Origin: Rhizobium sp. ARZ01
Lineage (GTDB): Bacteria > Pseudomonadota > Alphaproteobacteria > Rhizobiales > Rhizobiaceae
Reading direction: 5' to 3'
Length of the DNA: 64,000 nucleotides
Assembly (NCBI RefSeq): GCF_014851675.1
Contig: NZ_JACVAE010000004.1
Location: 437,723 to 501,722, forward strand
Positions within the stretch are counted from its first letter, which is position 1. Every line of letters begins with the position of its first letter. The translations under genes and the position numbers were made by a program. Below, one piece after another: positions 58,849 to 64,000 of this stretch. The notes beneath the pieces are model-generated. The model was not told the DNA's origin. It saw nothing but the letters and a program-made list of their open reading frames with translations, and ran no database searches.

Positions 58849-59040
58849 CTAAGACAACATTCCGAGGCCATGTTTTTGCACGATCGAAAGCAGCTTCAAT
58901 GCGGGTCCACTCGGCCGCTTCGCGCCGGTTTCCCATTTTTGCACCGTGGATTCGCTGGTATTCAGGTAGCGGGCAAAGACCGGCTCCGGCGTGTCCTGGA
59001 TAGCGTAGCTTGCCTGCTCGTAGGATCCGGTTTGCTTCAT
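58849..59040 (-). pseudogene. XRE-type antitoxin/regulator C-terminal fragment
   Basis: The last about 40 residues (VFARYLNTSESTVQKWETGA, then KRPSGPALKLLSIV) are the helix-turn-helix of HigA/NadS-like antitoxins. The N-terminal half is missing and replaced by unrelated codons, at the same point where the pcm fragment begins on the other strand. No toxin partner is next to it. Confidence 0.65.
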
Positions 59041-59489
59041 CGCAGCCCTTCATCGTCGCGCTGATGACCGACCTGATTAACGTCGGGTCTGGTGACGTTG
59101 TCCTCGAAATTGGCACTGGCTCGGGCTATCAGGCCGCCGTCTTGTCGCCAATCGCAACGAAGGTTTACTCGATTGAGATCATACCGGATCTGGGCAAAAG
59201 GGCGGCCGCCCGGCTCGCGGAATTCCGCTTCGACAATGTCGAGGTGAAGGTAGGCGACGGTTACCATGGTTGGCCAGCGCACGCGCCTTTCGACGGCATC
59301 GTGGTGACTGCCGCTGCCAGCCACATCCCGCCGCCGCTGATCGAGCAACTCGCCAAGGGGGGCCGGATGGTCGTTCCCGTGGGAGGTCCGTTTGGGACCC
59401 AGGTCGAGAAGCGAGGCGACGGAAGCATCACGACGCGGCAATTGCTACCTGTGAGCTTTGTGCCGCTGAGGGGCGGCAGGACCCGATGA
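59037..59489 (+). pseudogene. pcm: Protein-L-isoaspartate methyltransferase, 5'-truncated
   Basis: The frame reads SQPFIVALMTDLINVGSGD, then VLEIGTGSGYQAAVLSPIA (SAM motif I) and FDGIVVTAAASHIPPPLIEQ, through to VSFVPLRGG, the C-terminal three quarters of Pcm. The first 70 or so residues are missing; the break is near 59037. It overlaps the next remnant by four bases. Confidence 0.8.
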
Positions 59490-60010
59490 GCGCCGGGCGC
59501 CTGCTGCCGGTCAGCCTCATATCGGCGGCAACCCTTGCTTACGAAGTGCTGCTGATGCGGCTCCTTTCGATCATTCAGTGGCATCAATTTGCCTATATGA
59601 TCATAAGCATCGCACTCCTGGGCTTCGGCGCGAGCGGTACGTTCGTTGCATTGGCCCGCCGCCCTCTGGTGAAACGGTACCCGGCCGTCTTCGCGGCGTC
59701 GGCAGCGCTGTTCGGAATCACTGCGGTTGCCAGCTTCGCCGGTGCCGAACGCCTGCCGTTCTTTTTTGGTGCAACCTGTATCGGCCTTGCCTTCAGCCGC
59801 CATCCTGACCAGATCGGACGCGTCTATGCCTTCGACCTGGTCGGCGCTGGGGTCGGTGCACTGGGCATCGTCGGACTCTTGTTCCTGGTCTTTCCCTCTG
59901 CGGCACTGCGCTTCGTCGCGGCATTGGATTTGCAGCGGCGGCCCTCACCGCGACGGGCATGGCTCGCCATCGGCGGCTCGCTGCGGGCAGCCGCAGCGCT
60001 TGAAGCGGAT
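59486..60010 (+). pseudogene. Spermidine synthase-like multispanning protein, truncated
   Basis: Starts MSAGRLLPVSLISAATLAYE with hydrophobic segments (YMIISIALLGFGASGTFVAL and GRVYAFDLVGAGVGALGIVG) typical of the membrane part of large spermine/spermidine-synthase-like proteins. A frame change near 59930 leads to a stop, and the methyltransferase-like C-terminal domain is absent. Confidence 0.65.
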
Positions 60011-60146
60011 GGCGTGTCCCAACCCGGCTCGCACTTGGCGCTGATCCGGAGGCACAGCGCCTCGGGCGCCGGCTGGAGGGCGTACACCAGTGCTCGAGAT
60101 AGGCGAGTTCGGAGGCGAGCGCCCTGGTTGGGGCGCTCCAGCCACC

Positions 60147-60569
60147 TCAGTGACGCTCCCAAGGATTTATGACTGTCAGACCGATACCCTCGAAGTCGGC
60201 GACGTTCCGGCTGGCGAGAGCTGCACCGCGCGAAATCGCAATGGCAGCGATCTGAGCATCGAATTGGCTGATGGGGTGGCCGCTCTTGCGCCGCTTTGTG
60301 GCAACTAAGGCGTAAATCTCTGCTGCCTCCCTGTCGAAGGGAAGAACGCGCCCGGCAAGGTCCTGTGCAAAGATCGGCAGAATCGCCACTTCGAGATCCC
60401 GCCGACGTCGGCTTTCGGGAAGTAGACGCAGGCCGTAGAGAATTTCGGCTTCCGTCACCGTGGTTGTAAAAATCGATGCCGGATGTTGTTCTGCAAGCCA
60501 GTCGGCCACCAAGGGCTCGGGATTGGCTACAAGCAGCTCGGAAATGATGTTGGTGTCAAGAACAATCAT
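60147..60569 (-). CDS. PIN-domain toxin (VapC/FitB family)
   Basis: A 140-residue ribonuclease toxin. The acidic PIN residues are in MIVLDTNIISELL, VTEAEILYGLRLLP and ISQFDAQIAAIAISRGAALA. It is complete and overlaps its antitoxin gene by four bases (ATGA). It is one of the few intact genes in a decayed region, as expected for an addiction module. Confidence 0.92.
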   Translation of the reverse strand: MIVLDTNIISELLVANPEPLVADWLAEQHPASIFTTTVTEAEILYGLRLLPESRRRRDLEVAILPIFAQDLAGRVLPFDREAAEIYALVATKRRKSGHPISQFDAQIAAIAISRGAALASRNVADFEGIGLTVINPWERH

Positions 60570-60811
60570 GAAAAATCCGGAGCGTCACGGATGGGCTCGC
60601 GGGCGGGGATCTCCAGCTCGACGCCTCCGAGCGGCTGCAGACGTGCGCGAATGACATCGGCGAGATTGCCTGGAGCCGGCTCCTGCAAGGCAAGCACCGT
60701 TTTCAGGATATCGCGCGCTTCGTCTTCCATCGATCGGCCATGGGTTGCGGCACGGATGCGCAGCCTCTGCTTCAGACGATCGTCGATGTTGCGGATGGTC
60801 ATACTGGCCAT
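60566..60811 (-). CDS. Ribbon-helix-helix antitoxin (VapB/FitA family)
   Basis: An 81-residue antitoxin. The N-terminal DNA-binding part is MASMTIRNIDDRLKQRLRIR, and the C-terminal tail (LEIPAREPIRDAPDFS) should block the toxin. GGAGCG precedes the ATG at 60811; an upstream ATG at 60823 is possible. It is the first gene of the toxin-antitoxin operon and probably autoregulates it. Confidence 0.9.
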   Translation of the reverse strand: MASMTIRNIDDRLKQRLRIRAATHGRSMEDEARDILKTVLALQEPAPGNLADVIRARLQPLGGVELEIPAREPIRDAPDFS

Positions 60812-60859
60812 AGCACGCTCCATTACTGGTCATCAATGATTGCAATATAAGCATTGATG

Positions 60860-61510
60860 GCAATTTTCTCAATAGAACGCATTTCTGCCTTGGGCAAGGC
60901 GTTGCAACACCCACGTCGCAAGCCTGATCCCTTTGTCCCGTCAATCCTTGCATTGCCCATAGGCCGAAGAAATGGCTTGAAACTTTATGGCCCGCCAACG
61001 AGCATAGCCGTGGAGCAGGGTGCCGGAGACGTGCAAGTCGCCACGATTGCCAGGAAGGGTCCAGACGAGTAGTCCTTCCGACATCGCCCGGGCGAAAACC
61101 CTCTGTACCTGGCCCCGCGACAGGGTGTGCGGGTCGAGATTTCGCTTTGGTCGATGCCTTGAATACTGCTCGGTAGCCGGCAGATAAGTTCGTGGAGGAC
61201 GTTGCTTCCAGATTCCGAGCGCACGAACAGCTCCACGCTTGCTGGCGGCTGCGCCCAGTCCGGATCGAAAGCAAGTGCTCGAATAGCCAGCGGGTGGATG
61301 CGAGGGAGCAGGCGCGGGTCGCTGCGGAGTCTTGAAGCACTGTCGCCTCCATCAAGGCGATCAAGAGCCGACAGATGGCTCTCCAGCCACTGGCCGATCA
61401 TGGTCTCCCCGTAAGCGCTCAACTGTAGGGGCTTCACGCGACCGTCGGTGCTTTTCTGTTGCACAACTAAATCTGGGCCGCCACCTGGTAACATCAACGC
61501 CACCATCAGC
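60860..61510 (-). pseudogene. Unrecognised coding remnant, minus strand
   Basis: The minus strand stays open with protein-like sequence (for example YGETMIGQWLESHLSALDRL, RIHPLAIRALAFDPDW), and another frame continues FARAMSEGLLVWTLPGNRGD. This looks like one gene broken by frameshifts near 61120. I do not recognise a family. Confidence 0.25.
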
Positions 61511-61585
61511 GGGTCCCTGGCGGCTTGAAATCGCTGTTCGTCCGCCTACTTTCCATTGCGTTACCTACCTTGAAGGAGCGCAGCC

Positions 61586-62071
61586 GTGGAACTTACCGTG
61601 GTGCCCATCGTCAAGCCGGACACCTCCAACTTCGTTTTTGGCCAGTCGCATTTCATCAAGACGGTGGAAGACCTCCACGAGGCGCTGGTAGGCGCAGTTC
61701 CGGGCATTCGCTTCGGTCTGGCCTTCTGCGAGGCCTCTGGTAAGCGTCTTGTGCGCTGGTCGGGCAATGACGAAGCCGCGATCGCCCTCGCATGCGACAA
61801 TGCATTGACCATTGGCGCCGGCCACACGTTCCTGATCTTCCTGGGGGATGGTTTCTTTCCCGTCAACGTGCTGGCTGCGGTGCGTTCGGTGCCAGAGGTC
61901 TGCCGCATTTATTGCGCGACGGCCAATCCGACACAGGTGATCGTCGTGCAGACGGAGCTGGGCCGTGGTGTGCTCGGCGTCGTGGATGGCGCCTCACCGC
62001 TGGGTGTCGAAACGGACGCCGACATTACCTGGCGGAAAGACCTGCTGCGAAAGATCGGCTACAAGCTGTAG
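61586..62071 (+). CDS. Adenosine-specific kinase (DUF355 family)
   Basis: A complete 161-residue protein of the adenosine-specific kinase family: MELTVVPIVKPDTSNFVFGQ, SHFIKTVEDLHEALV, then AFCEASGKRLVRWSGND and GVVDGASPLGVE. GAAGGAGC lies upstream of the ATG. Archaeal and bacterial members bind or phosphorylate adenosine; the in vivo role is poorly defined. Both neighbours are remnants. Confidence 0.9.
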   Translation: MELTVVPIVKPDTSNFVFGQSHFIKTVEDLHEALVGAVPGIRFGLAFCEASGKRLVRWSGNDEAAIALACDNALTIGAGHTFLIFLGDGFFPVNVLAAVRSVPEVCRIYCATANPTQVIVVQTELGRGVLGVVDGASPLGVETDADITWRKDLLRKIGYKL

Positions 62072-62134
62072 TAATGGACAAACCTGAACGACGCCATCAT
62101 TGCGGCTCGATGCGCCGAGCTGTCGGTGGGTTGG

Positions 62135-63046
<912 letters not shown>

Positions 63047-63420
63047 ATCGACTCGAACCTTCACCGTTGGAAGATGACGTTTGTTTTGCGGCTTCGCCCG
63101 AGCCCCGCCGCTCGGCACGCTGGTCGAGATCCGCGACACGAGCGGTCACCTCGCCTGGTCGAAGGCGATATGCGATCTGCAACCGATTCAATGTAGCGCC
63201 TCGAATGAGGCCTCGGCCGGCGGTTTCATCGGCCAGCGAGCGACGATCTGATGAAAAATGATTGTCGTCAATACCGATGTCGCCATTCCTAAGGCGCACT
63301 TCGCATTCCACGAACTGCCAAGGAAGTCCGTTATGGGCGCCCCACACCTTATCCCCGACGGGGAGGCCCTTAGCTCGCCAAGCGCGGCTCGATCGCGCCT
63401 TTGTGATGTATAAAACGTAG
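63047..63420. other. Degenerate region
   Basis: The minus strand holds a protein-like stretch (about 63090-63400, including PWQFVECEVRLRNGDIGIDD) that I cannot assign. No complete gene is visible. Confidence 0.3.
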
Positions 63421-63483
63421 GCGAGCTCGCTCGTTGAACTTGCGAGGCTGGTTGACACGTTGGCGTATAACGATGCGCGATAG
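63421..63483 (+). pseudogene. 3' tail of a FixJ/TtrR-type regulator gene
   Basis: Translates to ASSLVELARLVDTLAYNDAR followed by a stop, matching the end of the regulator at 37117-37752 (ASSLVELARLVDALAYSNTR). Base similarity also continues past the stop (CGCGATAGCT, GAACACTTCC). It is a fragment of a paralogue or of a duplicated copy. Confidence 0.75.
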
Positions 63484-63800
63484 CTCCGAACACTTCCAGC
63501 GAGCTGTCGATCTTGTCGTCTGCTACCGGACATTATCGGCGGTATCGTTGATGAAGCAAGATTGACAGGCACGGGAACCCGCGATCAGCGTTCGAACGCG
63601 AGCCTTCCACGTCCATGCTGAAAAGCGACACCGTGAATCGCTCGTTGCCGTAAACGGTGGGTTAAGGGGAAAGCAGGCGCGAAATCGCTCGAATAGTTCC
63701 ATAATTTGTCTTACGCAACTTTTCTTATCATATTGGTACATTCTATTTCCAAGTGCGACATGCCAATAAAAACAATGGTTTCGCATTGGGGATATTTCGC
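63484..63800. other. Gap before the IS30-type transposase
   Basis: No gene is seen. The left end of the insertion sequence should lie here, probably in the AT-rich part after 63700, but I could not place its terminal repeat without the right end. Confidence 0.4.
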
Positions 63801-64000
63801 ATGTCGCTTTGCTATTCGCAGTTTTCCCTGCCCGATCGTCGACGACTTCATCATCTGAAAGAACGCAAGGTCTCTGTTGGCGAGATCGCGCGCCTGCTTG
63901 GCCGTCACCGCTCGACGATCTATCGCGAACTGAGACGCAATACGTTTCAAGATGCCGAGTTCCCGAATACAGCGGTTACTACTGCACCGTTGCTGACGAC
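63801..64000 (+). mobile_element. IS30-family transposase, 5' part, cut by window end
   Basis: The frame encodes MSLCYSQFSLPDRRRLHHLK and VSVGEIARLLGRHRSTIYRE then LRRN, the N-terminal helix-turn-helix typical of IS30 transposases. Near 63968 the expected continuation (EYSGYYCTVADD) is in another frame, as if one G were lost in TTCCCGAATAC, so this copy is probably already inactive. Confidence 0.75.

Overview
The window reads as an accessory replicon (megaplasmid-like) segment of a high-GC alphaproteobacterium of the Rhizobiaceae, most likely Sinorhizobium/Ensifer or a near relative. This is inferred from rhizobial-type proteins, a RIME-like mosaic palindrome between etfB and etfA, a CIRCE-controlled groEL without groES, many ABC uptake systems, and fragments of IS6, IS30 and an integrase. 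No rRNA, tRNA, CRISPR array or replication origin was recognised.

Layout. 1-5734: end of a PotC-type permease gene, two aldehyde dehydrogenases, then etfB and etfA. 5818-8458: a glycolate/D-lactate-type FAD oxidase broken by a one-base frameshift, then an FMN L-lactate dehydrogenase (lldD). 9136-25654: a complete second-type complex I cluster (J, K, an MrpD/NuoM-like antiporter subunit, an 84-residue membrane protein, a long second antiporter-like subunit in place of NuoL, M, N, A-G on the plus strand; H, I and a CBS-domain protein on the minus strand). 26050-29584: a second, almost identical inverted copy of lldD, L-fuconate dehydratase and a divergent L-fuconolactonase-like gene around a 24-bp palindrome. 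The two lldD copies are an inverted repeat of about 1.2 kb that flanks the nuo cluster closely.

29601-40857: a small membrane protein, a methyltransferase, groEL, a five-haem cytochrome c with a TsdA-like C-terminal half followed by a TtrS/TtrR-like two-component system, a sugar isomerase/Gfo-Idh-MocA pair, and an isoprenylcysteine methyltransferase-like protein. 41107-47087: an ABC sugar importer followed by overlapping genes for a SUMF1-fold protein without the formylglycine cysteines and a secreted beta-propeller. 47107-57861: a branched-chain-amino-acid-type ABC importer (with a LivM-LivG fusion and an ornithine cyclodeaminase pseudogene) divergent from RpiR regulator, cysteine hydrolase, glutamine-synthetase-like ligase, N-formylglutamate amidohydrolase-like protein and class III aminotransferase. 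This looks like one catabolic unit for an unidentified amine or amide.

57862-64000: a gene graveyard with remnants of an IS6 transposase, an integrase, an antitoxin, pcm, a spermidine-synthase-like gene, an ABC ATPase, a FixJ-type regulator tail and the start of an IS30 transposase. Among them an intact VapBC/FitAB toxin-antitoxin pair and an adenosine-specific kinase survive.

Best candidates for something new: the variant complex I with four antiporter-like subunits inside an inverted lldD repeat; the five-haem TsdA-like cytochrome with its TtrSR-like sensor pair; and the glutamine-synthetase-like catabolic island.
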